This document shows, one piece after another, positions 48,061-57,571 of a DNA stretch of 64,000 nt (position 1 is the first letter of the stretch; the number at the start of each line of letters is the position of its first letter). The position numbers and the translations under genes are program-made. The notes beneath the pieces are model-generated. The model saw only the letters and a program-made list of their open reading frames with translations. It had not been told where the DNA came from and searched no databases. Origin of the DNA: Flammeovirga sp. EKP202 (lineage in GTDB: Bacteria; Bacteroidota; Bacteroidia; Cytophagales; Flammeovirgaceae); assembly GCF_014534745.1 (NCBI RefSeq), contig NZ_JACVVP010000018.1:1-64000 (forward strand). Reading direction: 5' to 3'.

Positions 48061-49247
48061 AAGTGAAAACAATACTAATGCTCATCACACTTGTTGCTGT
48101 GGTGAGCGACACTATGCTACATCCCTTCTACCCTCAGTTTTTTGGAGAAAGGTTTGGAGTTTTTAGCTCAGAACATGTTGGGTATTATTTAGCTGCTTGT
48201 TGTTTAACAGTTATGGTAGCTTTCCCATTTTGGGCAAAAGTACAAAAGAATGCAGATCTTTTTTCTTTACTGATTTATACGCAGCTGATAGCGGGATTAC
48301 TGTGTGTAAGTATCTATTGGATAGATCACATTGTGCTTTTCTGGGGAATTGCTTTAACGATGATATTCTTCAAGGGTAGTTATTTATTGATCTATCCTTA
48401 TATCATGCAATTGGATGAAGAAGATGAACACACCTCCTCGATTAGTATTCTTTCGGTGATTGTTCATTTAGGGGCTATCATGGGTGCTTTTATTGGAGGT
48501 GCAATAGTAGATTATATTGATACTTATGTAGTCTTTTTCATTATGGCAATGGGTGATTTCACACAGTTAGGCGTTTGTTTTTATCTTAAATACAGAAGAA
48601 AAGTAAAATCTATTGTACATGAAGAAGCAAGCACCCAACAAGGTTTTTTCCATATCAAAAAACCAATTTTTATGATTGGAGCCATTACAATGACACTCTA
48701 TTTCAGTACATTTTTGATTCGTCCTTTCTTCTCTGTCTATTGGGAAATTATTTCTGAATATGATAGTAAAGTTATTTCAGGTTTAATGTACTCACTTCCT
48801 GCATTTGTTGGTTTGATAGCTCTATGGTACAACCACAAGTTCAAATCGGAAAAAAGTAGTTTTAAACAAATATTACCTGCAGTTGTATTGGGCATTGTAG
48901 GAATTGCTTTACAGGGAAGTATGATAGAGGGAGTCGTCATCGTGGGGCGATTAATATATGGTTGGGCCATTTTCCAGCTTTATGTACAATTTGATGTCAT
49001 AGCCTTCACACTTTCAACACCATCAGATTATGCTACAGATTACAGTAGGATTCATTTGATGCAAAACTTTGGTGTTTTGGTTTCCTCAATGATTGCGGGA
49101 TTTACCGTAGATCTTTTCTCTATACAAATGACATTTTGGATGTCAATCGTTGGGTTCCTATTTACTGGTAGTTTCTTCCTTTTAGGATTTAATAGCTACT
49201 TGAAAAAAGAAGAAGAGGAACCAGAATTAACAACAGCAAATGCTTAG
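48057..49247 (+). CDS. MFS transporter, probable siderophore exporter
   Basis: This 396-residue protein has 12 hydrophobic segments and starts inside the stop codon of the hydroxylase gene (ATGA overlap). The weak MFS loop motifs are consistent with the drug/siderophore exporter branch. Its place in the middle of the biosynthetic operon, with no other exporter present, implies secretion of the finished siderophore across the inner membrane. The hydrophilic C-terminus is rich in Glu. Confidence 0.85.
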   Translation: MKVKTILMLITLVAVVSDTMLHPFYPQFFGERFGVFSSEHVGYYLAACCLTVMVAFPFWAKVQKNADLFSLLIYTQLIAGLLCVSIYWIDHIVLFWGIALTMIFFKGSYLLIYPYIMQLDEEDEHTSSISILSVIVHLGAIMGAFIGGAIVDYIDTYVVFFIMAMGDFTQLGVCFYLKYRRKVKSIVHEEASTQQGFFHIKKPIFMIGAITMTLYFSTFLIRPFFSVYWEIISEYDSKVISGLMYSLPAFVGLIALWYNHKFKSEKSSFKQILPAVVLGIVGIALQGSMIEGVVIVGRLIYGWAIFQLYVQFDVIAFTLSTPSDYATDYSRIHLMQNFGVLVSSMIAGFTVDLFSIQMTFWMSIVGFLFTGSFFLLGFNSYLKKEEEEPELTTANA

Positions 49248-49252
49248 ATATA

Positions 49253-49876
49253 ATGGTACAAAATATATATGAAACTCCTTTCGGAATTGACTTTTGGGCA
49301 AAAAAAGCCGCCGAAAGTAGTTACAACATTAATCAGGATTTATCATTTAAATTCGCTCCTTTTCAATTAGACAAAGATATTCCATTGCTCCACCATTGGG
49401 TCAACCAACCTTATGCAAAATATTGGCAATTGGAAAATAGTTCCATCGAAACAGTATACGCTTCCTATAAAGAAATTTTAGATGGAAAGAATACTTGTGT
49501 TTTTTGGGGTGTGCTCAATGATAAGAAAGTGTTTTTAGTAGAGTTCTACTATGCTCCTAAAGACAGAGTAGGTGAACATTATGATGCTAAAATTGGGGAT
49601 TATGGATTTCATATTCTTGCTGGTCCTAAAGAAACGGTAATTTCTCAATTCACTACTCATATTTTCGTTTACCTGCTCACTTTCTTATTTCAACAAGATG
49701 AAGTAGAAAGAGCGGTTGTTGAACCTGATATCAATAATGAAAAAATTCATGTTTTAAATAAAAAAGCAGGGTTTACTTATAACAAAAAAATAGAGTTCGA
49801 AGAGAAAACTGCCTTTCTAGCATTTAATGATAGAAATAGTTTTCAAAAAGCATTAGACCACATTCAACTTCCTTGA
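49253..49876 (+). CDS. Siderophore N-acyltransferase (AlcB/IucB family, DesC-like)
   Basis: This 207-residue GNAT-fold enzyme of the Acetyltransf_8 family is recognised by VEFYYAPKDRVGEHYDAKIGDYGFHILAGP and the later AVVEPDINNEKIHVLNKKAGF. It transfers an acyl group (acetyl or succinyl from CoA) to the hydroxylated amine. With a single NIS synthetase and a diamine-forming decarboxylase, succinylation giving N-hydroxy-N-succinyl-diamine is the likeliest route, as in desferrioxamine E or bisucaberin. It starts 5 bp after the MFS gene. Confidence 0.9.
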   Translation: MVQNIYETPFGIDFWAKKAAESSYNINQDLSFKFAPFQLDKDIPLLHHWVNQPYAKYWQLENSSIETVYASYKEILDGKNTCVFWGVLNDKKVFLVEFYYAPKDRVGEHYDAKIGDYGFHILAGPKETVISQFTTHIFVYLLTFLFQQDEVERAVVEPDINNEKIHVLNKKAGFTYNKKIEFEEKTAFLAFNDRNSFQKALDHIQLP

Positions 49877-49886
49877 TTTTATCATC

Positions 49887-51698
49887 ATGAATAGATTATC
49901 ACTAGCAAATCATAAAGAAGCCATTGATCATTTAAAGGCTTCCACTTGGAAACAAGTCAATAGAAAATATGTAAGTAAAGCGATGAGTGAATTTGCACAC
50001 GAAAAGCTATTACAACCTACACTTATTGCTGAGGATGAGTTTTCTACTTATCAAATTCAAAGCTCAGATCAGCAAGTAAGCTATATTTTCAGAGCCAAGA
50101 TATTACAACTAGACCATTGGTGGATTAAACCTGAAACCATTGTAAAACAAGTGTATGGCAAAAATGTAGACCTCTCGTTACTTGATTTTATTCAAGAGTT
50201 CAAAGATCAATTGGAAATTCCTTCTGAAATGTTACCCACCTATCTAGAAGAAATTACCAATACACTTTACTCTTTAAATTATAAATATACTCATCATACC
50301 ACTTCAGCACTTACTCTTGCTGATTCAAGTTTCCAGACAATAGAAGGTAATATGATTGAGGGCCATCCCTGTTTCGTTGCCAACAGTGGGAGAATTGGTT
50401 TTACTGCTCAAGACTTCCTGCACTATTCCCCTGAGGCATCAAACGGGTTTCAATTATTGTGGTTAGCAGGACATCGTTCTGTCGCCACTTTTACCTCTAT
50501 TGCTGGATTGAGTTATGAAGATGTAATGCATCAAGAAATGGGTGAAGCTCAATTTCAAATCTTCCAAAATATCTTAAAAGTACAAGGCCTAGACCCTGAA
50601 GATTATATCATCTTTCCAATGCACCCTTGGCAATGGCAAAGTAAGTTGTCTACTATTTTCTCTTCTGATATCACCAAAAAGAAGCTTATTTTACTAGGAG
50701 AAGGTTCTGATACTTATCAACCTCAACAATCAATAAGAACGCTTTACAATAGAAGTTACCCTGAAAAGTATTATGTAAAAACAGCACTTTCTATTCAAAA
50801 CATGGGCTTTTTACGTGGACTTTCACCTTATTATATGCAGTCTACGCCTTCCATCACTGAATGGATCAATCAAAAACTTCAACCCGATGAGTACTTACGA
50901 AAATATGGTTTTGAAATGTTGGGTGAAGTGGCAACTCTAGGATATAGAAATACTAATTTCGAATCTTTAGGAAGAACAAACGCTTATAATAAAATGTTGG
51001 CAGTGCTCTGGAGAGAATCGCCTGAGCATTATTTAAAAAATGACCAAAAAGCTACTACAATGGCTTCTTTGTTACATATCACGCCAGAAGGGGAATCATT
51101 ACTTAAAGCATACATTCAAACTTCACAACTTTCTCCTCAAGAATGGATCAATTGTTATCTGAATGTTTATTTAAAACCTCTTCTTCATTGTTTATATCAA
51201 CATGAAATAGCCTTCATGCCTCATGGAGAAAACCTTATCCTCAGAATGGAAAATAACATTCCTGTAGGTATCTTCATGAAAGACATCACTGAAGAAGTTG
51301 TCTTGTTTGAAGAAGAAGAAGGTCTGCCAGAACCTGTTCAACGATTAGTGGTCAAAACGACAGATGAAATCAAAGCTCTAAGTATCTTAACCGATGTATT
51401 TGATTGTTTCTTCCGTTTCGTTGGTCAAATCGTGGAAGAACATGAGGTGATGAAAGAGGGGCAATTCTGGGAATTAGTGAGTGATTGCATACTATCATAT
51501 CAAGCAGAGAACCCTCATTTGTCTGAGAAATTTGCTAAAAGCGATCTTTTTAGTGAGGATTTTATTCTTTCCTGTTTAAACCGACTTCAACTTCAGAACA
51601 ATAAGCAAATGGTGGATCTTACAGATCCTGTTAATAGTTTGCAATTTATTGGTAGAATTAAGAATCCAATCCGACAATTTCAATCTAACTACGCTTAA
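49887..51698 (+). CDS. NRPS-independent siderophore synthetase (IucA/IucC family, DesD-like)
   Basis: This 603-residue synthetase has the conserved ATP-binding and catalytic segments EGHPCFVANSGRIGFT, FPMHPWQWQ, RTLYNRSYPEKYYVKTALSIQNMGFLRGLS, a C-terminal FhuF-like domain with FMPHGENLILR, and the final GRIKNPIRQF. It adenylates a carboxylate and joins it to a hydroxamate-bearing amine. The absence of a second synthetase argues for a type C enzyme that oligomerises and cyclises its own substrate. The expected product is a dihydroxamate or trihydroxamate macrocycle. Its TAA shares one base with the next start. Confidence 0.94.
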   Translation: MNRLSLANHKEAIDHLKASTWKQVNRKYVSKAMSEFAHEKLLQPTLIAEDEFSTYQIQSSDQQVSYIFRAKILQLDHWWIKPETIVKQVYGKNVDLSLLDFIQEFKDQLEIPSEMLPTYLEEITNTLYSLNYKYTHHTTSALTLADSSFQTIEGNMIEGHPCFVANSGRIGFTAQDFLHYSPEASNGFQLLWLAGHRSVATFTSIAGLSYEDVMHQEMGEAQFQIFQNILKVQGLDPEDYIIFPMHPWQWQSKLSTIFSSDITKKKLILLGEGSDTYQPQQSIRTLYNRSYPEKYYVKTALSIQNMGFLRGLSPYYMQSTPSITEWINQKLQPDEYLRKYGFEMLGEVATLGYRNTNFESLGRTNAYNKMLAVLWRESPEHYLKNDQKATTMASLLHITPEGESLLKAYIQTSQLSPQEWINCYLNVYLKPLLHCLYQHEIAFMPHGENLILRMENNIPVGIFMKDITEEVVLFEEEEGLPEPVQRLVVKTTDEIKALSILTDVFDCFFRFVGQIVEEHEVMKEGQFWELVSDCILSYQAENPHLSEKFAKSDLFSEDFILSCLNRLQLQNNKQMVDLTDPVNSLQFIGRIKNPIRQFQSNYA

Positions 51699-52783
51699 TG
51701 ATGAGCACACAACGATTACATTCGCTCGATTTTTTTAGAGGAGTAAGTGTCCTCTTTTTGATTCCACTACACTGTATGATGATGTATGCATCTGCTGAAA
51801 CATGGAACGACAGCAACCTTGGTTTCATCATGAAATGGATAGAAAGGGGCAGTCCATCTTTTATGGTGGCAATGGGTATTTCCTTTGTTTTTTCTAAACG
51901 TCAGAGTTTTAAAGCATTACTTATTCGTGGTTTTAAAATAGTAGGAATAGGGTATTTACTCAATACATTTAAGTTCATTATACCGATGCTCTTGGGGTTT
52001 TTCCCAGAAAACCTGATCGTTGCTCATGGATTAAACCCAGAGCATCTTATAGATAATTCAATTCACTTTTTACTTCTTGGAGACATACTTCAATTGGCAG
52101 GGGTGTCATTAATTATCATGAGTTTTTGTGTTCCTATTTTCAAGAATAAATATGTAATACTTGCAGTGGCATTGAGTATAGTACTTTCCACAAGAGCAGT
52201 AAGCGGTATTCGTTTGGGAATTGGTGGTGTCGATTATGTGCTGGATCTCTTATGGGGAAATCAGTATAATGTTTATTTCCCAGTTTTCCCTTGGATGGGC
52301 TTTATTCTTCTAGGAAGGTTTGTAGGAGAATTGTACAAAGAGAATAAAACGAATATTCCATTTTTCTTCCAGAAAGTACTATTACTTTCTGCTACAACAA
52401 TTGTCATTGGCGCTTCTCTTTGTTACTATAACTATGACTATCACTTTGGAGACTACTATCATTTAGGTCCAGGTGGTATGTTATTGCTACTCGGGGTAAA
52501 TACTTCGTTTATCTATTTTTCGCACTTTATCTCAAAAATTATTTTAAACACCAGTTTATTTCAATTTCTGGTTTATGCGAGTAAGAATGTGACTATTATT
52601 TATTTCCTTCAATGGGTGGTCATTGATTGGGGAATGGGTCTTTTCGGATTCGCAACCATGAACCAACAAGGTGTATTAATGATTATACCTATTTATTCGT
52701 TTCTCGTTTTCGCAATACTAACAGTTTTTGATAAAGTATTCAGAAACAAATCTTCACTTACTGAAAGTTTAGCTACTCAGTAA
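51698..52783 (+). CDS. Membrane acyltransferase (heparan-alpha-glucosaminide N-acetyltransferase-like, DUF1624)
   Basis: This 361-residue integral membrane protein has about ten hydrophobic segments. It opens with LHSLDFFRGVSVLFLIPLH, the signature of the HGSNAT/DUF1624 group, which carries acetyl groups from cytosolic CoA across the membrane to extracytoplasmic acceptors. Its start overlaps the synthetase stop (TAATG), so it belongs to the siderophore operon. It is not part of the standard des or bisucaberin set. It could acylate an end-amine of a linear siderophore or an intermediate during export. A strong terminator follows. Confidence 0.75.
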   Translation: MMSTQRLHSLDFFRGVSVLFLIPLHCMMMYASAETWNDSNLGFIMKWIERGSPSFMVAMGISFVFSKRQSFKALLIRGFKIVGIGYLLNTFKFIIPMLLGFFPENLIVAHGLNPEHLIDNSIHFLLLGDILQLAGVSLIIMSFCVPIFKNKYVILAVALSIVLSTRAVSGIRLGIGGVDYVLDLLWGNQYNVYFPVFPWMGFILLGRFVGELYKENKTNIPFFFQKVLLLSATTIVIGASLCYYNYDYHFGDYYHLGPGGMLLLLGVNTSFIYFSHFISKIILNTSLFQFLVYASKNVTIIYFLQWVVIDWGMGLFGFATMNQQGVLMIIPIYSFLVFAILTVFDKVFRNKSSLTESLATQ

Positions 52784-52815
52784 GTCCAATTTCCTATAAA
52801 TAAAGAGTCCATACT

Positions 52816-52846
52816 TAAACCTTCCTCAATATTTGAGGAGGGTTTT
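52816..52846 (+). terminator. Terminator of the siderophore biosynthesis operon
   Basis: AAACCTTCCTC (52817-52827) pairs with GAGGAGGGTTT (52835-52845) with one G-U, and the right arm ends in a T-run. It is 33 bp after the acyltransferase stop, so the following PepSY gene is probably separately transcribed. Confidence 0.8.
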
Positions 52847-52942
52847 ATGGCGTATTACTAATAGCTTGAAATAATGCTTTCAAATAGTAAATAAAAGTCG
52901 ATAAAAATGCTTTTTTGGGGCAACATTTTTTACATCTCTCTC

Positions 52943-54100
52943 ATGAACAAGAAATCAATAAAAAAAATATTTAGAAAACTACATTTATATACAGGCTTTA
53001 TATCAGGTCTTATTGTATTTATTTTAAGTATAACAGGTTGTTGTTGGGTATTTAATAAAGAAATTAAAAACTACTTTGATGACTATTCACAAATAATACC
53101 ACAGAATAAAGAAGTACTCTCTCCTTTAAAAATCAAAGAAATCGCCGCTGAGGTTTTTCCTGGGCATTTGATTCATGGTATTGCTTACCAAGGAGATAAC
53201 AAGGCTACTGAAGTTATATTTTATGAAGCTGACCCAGAGTTTTACAGGTCCGTTTATATCAATCCATACGATGGAAAAGTATTACATTCAGAAGATCATC
53301 TTTCCGGTTTCTTTGCCTTTGTACTCAGAGGACATGTCAGTTTATGGTTACCCGAAGATATAGGTACACCTCTTACATCTTACGGCACTTTTACTTTTCT
53401 TTTTATTATTATATCAGGAATTGTGCTTTGGTGGCCTAATTCGAAAAAACAAAGAAAACAACGCTTTACTTTTGATTGGAACGAAAAAACTAAATGGAAA
53501 AGAAAAAACTATGATTTACACAGTATTGTTGGGTTTTATGCTTCTGCATTAAGTCTTACGATTGCCTATACTGGTGTAGTTATTGGTTTGGGGTGGTTTG
53601 CTTTTGTTACTTACAAAGCCGTAGGCGGTGAAAAATCACTTTATTTCTTGCATCCCAATAATGACTCTGAAGTGAACATTACTCTGACAGATGAAAATAA
53701 TGCTATGCACAATATTTATCCGTTGGTAAAGGAACAATATCCTGACTTTGAAACGATCGAGGTGCATATTCCTTCTGAAGATAGTCTTTCAATATTGGTT
53801 GAAGTAATTTATGGTGATAGGTATTATGACATCGATTATTTATTCTACGATCAGTATTCCAGCCAACTTATACCTACTGAAAGTATTTACGGAACTTATG
53901 CAGATGCTAATTTTTCTGATTTAGTCATGAGAATGAATTATGACATTCATGTTGGAAGCATCTTAGGACTCACTGGTAAAATCATTGCATTTCTGACTAG
54001 TCTTATTGTATCTACCTTGCCCGTCACTGGTTTTTTAATGTGGTATGGAAGAAACTTTAAAAAGAAAAATGTCCCACAAAAAGCAAGTGTTATAATTTAA
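52943..54100 (+). CDS. PepSY-domain membrane protein, second copy (ferric siderophore reductase-like)
   Basis: This protein has 385 residues from the Met of MNKKSIKK, chosen by alignment with the paralogue at 38642-39787; a start 12 codons upstream is possible. It has the same four-helix, two-PepSY-loop layout. Matching signatures are YTGFISGLIVFILSITGCCWVF, RGHVSLWLPE, DLHSIVGFYA, NYDIHVGSILGLTGK and LPVTGFLMWYGR. It probably assists iron release from the siderophore at the inner membrane. It is transcribed in the direction of the biosynthetic genes but after their terminator. Confidence 0.85.
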   Translation: MNKKSIKKIFRKLHLYTGFISGLIVFILSITGCCWVFNKEIKNYFDDYSQIIPQNKEVLSPLKIKEIAAEVFPGHLIHGIAYQGDNKATEVIFYEADPEFYRSVYINPYDGKVLHSEDHLSGFFAFVLRGHVSLWLPEDIGTPLTSYGTFTFLFIIISGIVLWWPNSKKQRKQRFTFDWNEKTKWKRKNYDLHSIVGFYASALSLTIAYTGVVIGLGWFAFVTYKAVGGEKSLYFLHPNNDSEVNITLTDENNAMHNIYPLVKEQYPDFETIEVHIPSEDSLSILVEVIYGDRYYDIDYLFYDQYSSQLIPTESIYGTYADANFSDLVMRMNYDIHVGSILGLTGKIIAFLTSLIVSTLPVTGFLMWYGRNFKKKNVPQKASVII

Positions 54101-54131
54101 AGCACTAACCTTAAAATTAGAAAATAAAAAA

Positions 54132-54192
54132 AGCATGTTTGAACTCTAGTATCACCATTATTGGTTGAATAGCGTTCAGACATGCTCTTTTT
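54132..54192 (+). terminator. Terminator after the second PepSY gene
   Basis: AGCATGTTTGAAC (54132-54144) pairs with GTTCAGACATGCT (54174-54186), 13 bp with one G-U, then CTTTTTG. An A-run on the other side makes it potentially bidirectional. Confidence 0.85.
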
Positions 54193-54214
54193 GTATGATT
54201 CAATAAATTAGAAT

Positions 54215-54320
54215 TAAATTATCGTCAACTTTCTATCGGCCTTTCTGCAAGAATTTATAGGGTATACCCCATAAAGTCTAATAGAAATATGGATTATCAT
54301 TAAACGAAAACTTAGTTGTC
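54215..54320 (-). repeat. Short intergenic inverted-repeat element, copy D (about 100 bp)
   Basis: The right part (54281-54315) matches the end of copy B: CCATAAAGTCTAATAGAAAT corresponds to 30434-30453, and AAACGAAAACTTAG is shared. The left part ATTATCGTCAACTTTC matches the opposite terminus as seen in copy C. The middle is a palindrome around TTTATAGGG-TA-CCCCATAAA. It looks like an internally deleted version of the 400-bp element. Confidence 0.55.
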
Positions 54321-54338
54321 AGTGTTTTTATACCTATC

Positions 54339-55229
54339 TTAAAAATAACCTTCCTTCTGTTCTAAAGTATAATATGTTTTGTCATGGATAGGGTTGTAAA
54401 CCAATAAGCACAAATCATTTTGAGCACCATAAAAGCATCCACTCTTGTACTCACATTTGTTTAATTTCTTATGGAAAATGGGCACACCATTATTGATAGA
54501 TGATAAAATGTCATTTTTAGTGGGGATCGCATAAACATTTACCTCATTATTAGTAACGATTAATATTTCTGTCAAATCACTAGAAAGCTGTACATCAGTC
54601 ACTTCAGTAAGTTCTAGTTCTCCCACTTTTTCTAAAGTTCCTTTTTCCAACTTAGAAGAAATTCCATAAACTTCTGTTTTCTCTTTACCAAAAGTAAAAA
54701 TAAAAAACTGCTTCAATTTTGGATGATACACCATTGCTTTTGCATCTTTTTTACCCTCAGGGTAAATAAAAGTCTTAGTTGATGGCACCACAAATTGATC
54801 TCTGATTTCACTTTCAGCAATTGAAAATACTTGAATATTTTTTCTCTTTTTAGATGGATCGCCAATATCACCTATGTGTAATGTATTTTCATAATTGGAA
54901 ATACCCTGCCAACCAAAGGAAATACTTCGGACAAAAACCTTTTCCTTTGTTTTCCCGGTTTTAGGATTAACTAGGAATAAATAGGGTTCATTTTCGGTTT
55001 TGGTCTGAATCCACAAGGACTTCAAATTATCCGAATAAACCATTCCTGTTATATTCTTTTTATTTAAGTCTAATTCTTGTTTTTGAATAGTCTTATAAGT
55101 TATCTTTTTAGGAATCTCGTTTTGATTTTCAATTGATTTACAACTGAACAAACTAAATCCAAAAGAAATAGTGACGGTAATGTAAAGTATATATCTCAAT
55201 TTAGTAAAGTAGTAAGTATTATAGTTCAA
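54339..55229 (-). CDS. Lipoprotein of unknown function with propeller-like repeats
   Basis: This protein has 296 residues, with a lipobox at LFSC (Cys30) after an unusually long n-region. The remainder is rich in short beta-strands with recurring segments (GMVYSDNLKSLWIQT, AMVYHPKLKQFFIF, VQLSSDLTEILIVTNN), as in beta-propellers or SdiA-regulated-like proteins. Two cysteines near the end (CEYKSGC) may pair. No function is claimed. It follows the iron island but faces the other way. Confidence 0.65.
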   Translation of the reverse strand: MNYNTYYFTKLRYILYITVTISFGFSLFSCKSIENQNEIPKKITYKTIQKQELDLNKKNITGMVYSDNLKSLWIQTKTENEPYLFLVNPKTGKTKEKVFVRSISFGWQGISNYENTLHIGDIGDPSKKRKNIQVFSIAESEIRDQFVVPSTKTFIYPEGKKDAKAMVYHPKLKQFFIFTFGKEKTEVYGISSKLEKGTLEKVGELELTEVTDVQLSSDLTEILIVTNNEVNVYAIPTKNDILSSINNGVPIFHKKLNKCEYKSGCFYGAQNDLCLLVYNPIHDKTYYTLEQKEGYF

Positions 55230-55515
55230 TACATCAGATTTAGTATTTAATCATAAAGTTACCTGCTTTAAAAAGGAGTTGTGAACTCCATAATCATACA
55301 TTTAGAAAGATTAAGATAGATTGTGAAATAACGCAATACACATTAACTCTTCTGACTTTTTTTAACAACAATTCCATTCTTAAATCTCATTTCCATTCTA
55401 CATACGATTTCTTCATTACTTTTATCATATTTCAATAAAATAGGCCTTAAATTTCTATCTTTTAAAGAAAAGAAGGGTTATATTAAAAACTGCAAAAATC
55501 ATGTAGAATATTTTG

Positions 55516-55580
55516 TAGGTAAAGTAACTTTCCTTTACTTTACCTATAGATTCAGTAGAGTATTACTTTTCACCTGAATC
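55516..55580 (+). promoter_or_regulatory. Two tandem hairpins in the leader of the sulfhydrylase gene
   Basis: Hairpin 1: TAGGTAAAGTAA (55516-55527) with TTACTTTACCTA (55535-55546), a perfect 12-bp stem and 7-nt loop. Hairpin 2: GATTCAG (55549-55555) with CTGAATC (55574-55580), a perfect 7-bp stem with an 18-nt loop. They lie 47-112 bp before the ATG in a 398-bp gap (55230-55627) that holds no gene. They may be an RNA leader or a DNA operator; no known riboswitch is recognised. Confidence 0.4.
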
Positions 55581-55624
55581 CAAACTAATTCAAATCAAGT
55601 TGTTTATTTAAAAATAGATACTAA

Positions 55625-56944
<1,320 letters not shown>

Positions 56945-56964
56945 GTTTTTTGCTCTAAAAAATA

Positions 56965-57021
56965 AATGGTGAATTATTATTGCTTTCTATAAAGTGTAAG
57001 CATTAATAATTCACCATTTTT
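56965..57021 (+). terminator. Terminator after metY
   Basis: AATGGTGAATTATTA (56965-56979) pairs perfectly with TAATAATTCACCATT (57004-57018), followed by a run of Ts. It could also serve the convergent holin-like gene. Confidence 0.9.
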
Positions 57022-57065
57022 TATTGTCAATGCTGATGATAGTTAACTCAGCATTCATCTTTCAA

Positions 57066-57434
57066 TTAGTCTCTTTGTACCCCAAATACACTATCCAAAA
57101 ATGTTAATACTGTAGAGTAAACAAGGCTAAACAAAAATGACATTGTTAGACCACCCGTGCCAAAACCATCAATCAATGATCCTGCCCAGTAAAACATCAG
57201 TGCATTGATAACCAACAAGAAAAGACCTAACGTCAAAACTGTAATTGGCAATGTTAGTATAGTTAGAATTGGCTTTACAATAGCGTTCATAAAACCAATG
57301 GCCAAGGCTGCCCAAATTGCAGTCCCATAATCTGTTAAATGTATTCCCGAACTAGGTGCTATCCATTGGAAAAAGCCTGCACATGCCCATACGGCAATCG
57401 CTGAGACTAAAATTCTAATGACAAAATTTTTCAT
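57066..57434 (-). CDS. Phage-holin-family-4-like membrane protein (YvlD type)
   Basis: This 122-residue protein has four hydrophobic helices and the family motif FMNAIVKPILTILTLPITVLTLGLFLLVINALMFYWAG. Despite the holin family name, these proteins are widespread chromosomal inner-membrane proteins of unknown role, and no prophage genes are nearby. Single gene. Confidence 0.88.
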   Translation of the reverse strand: MKNFVIRILVSAIAVWACAGFFQWIAPSSGIHLTDYGTAIWAALAIGFMNAIVKPILTILTLPITVLTLGLFLLVINALMFYWAGSLIDGFGTGGLTMSFLFSLVYSTVLTFLDSVFGVQRD

Positions 57435-57571
57435 AATGCGTATATATACTTGATTATAATATGTTTACCTTAAAAGTCATTCCAAAATAATTGAAAAACC
57501 TCAATTCTAATGCTCCATACTTAAGTAATTGTATTTATTAACGGAATTTCTAATCTGAATGAAAAGAAATA

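Noticed and set aside
57066-57434. Prophage remnant suggested by a holin-family gene
   Set aside because: This holin family is mostly chromosomal, and no phage structural, integrase or lysis gene lies nearby.
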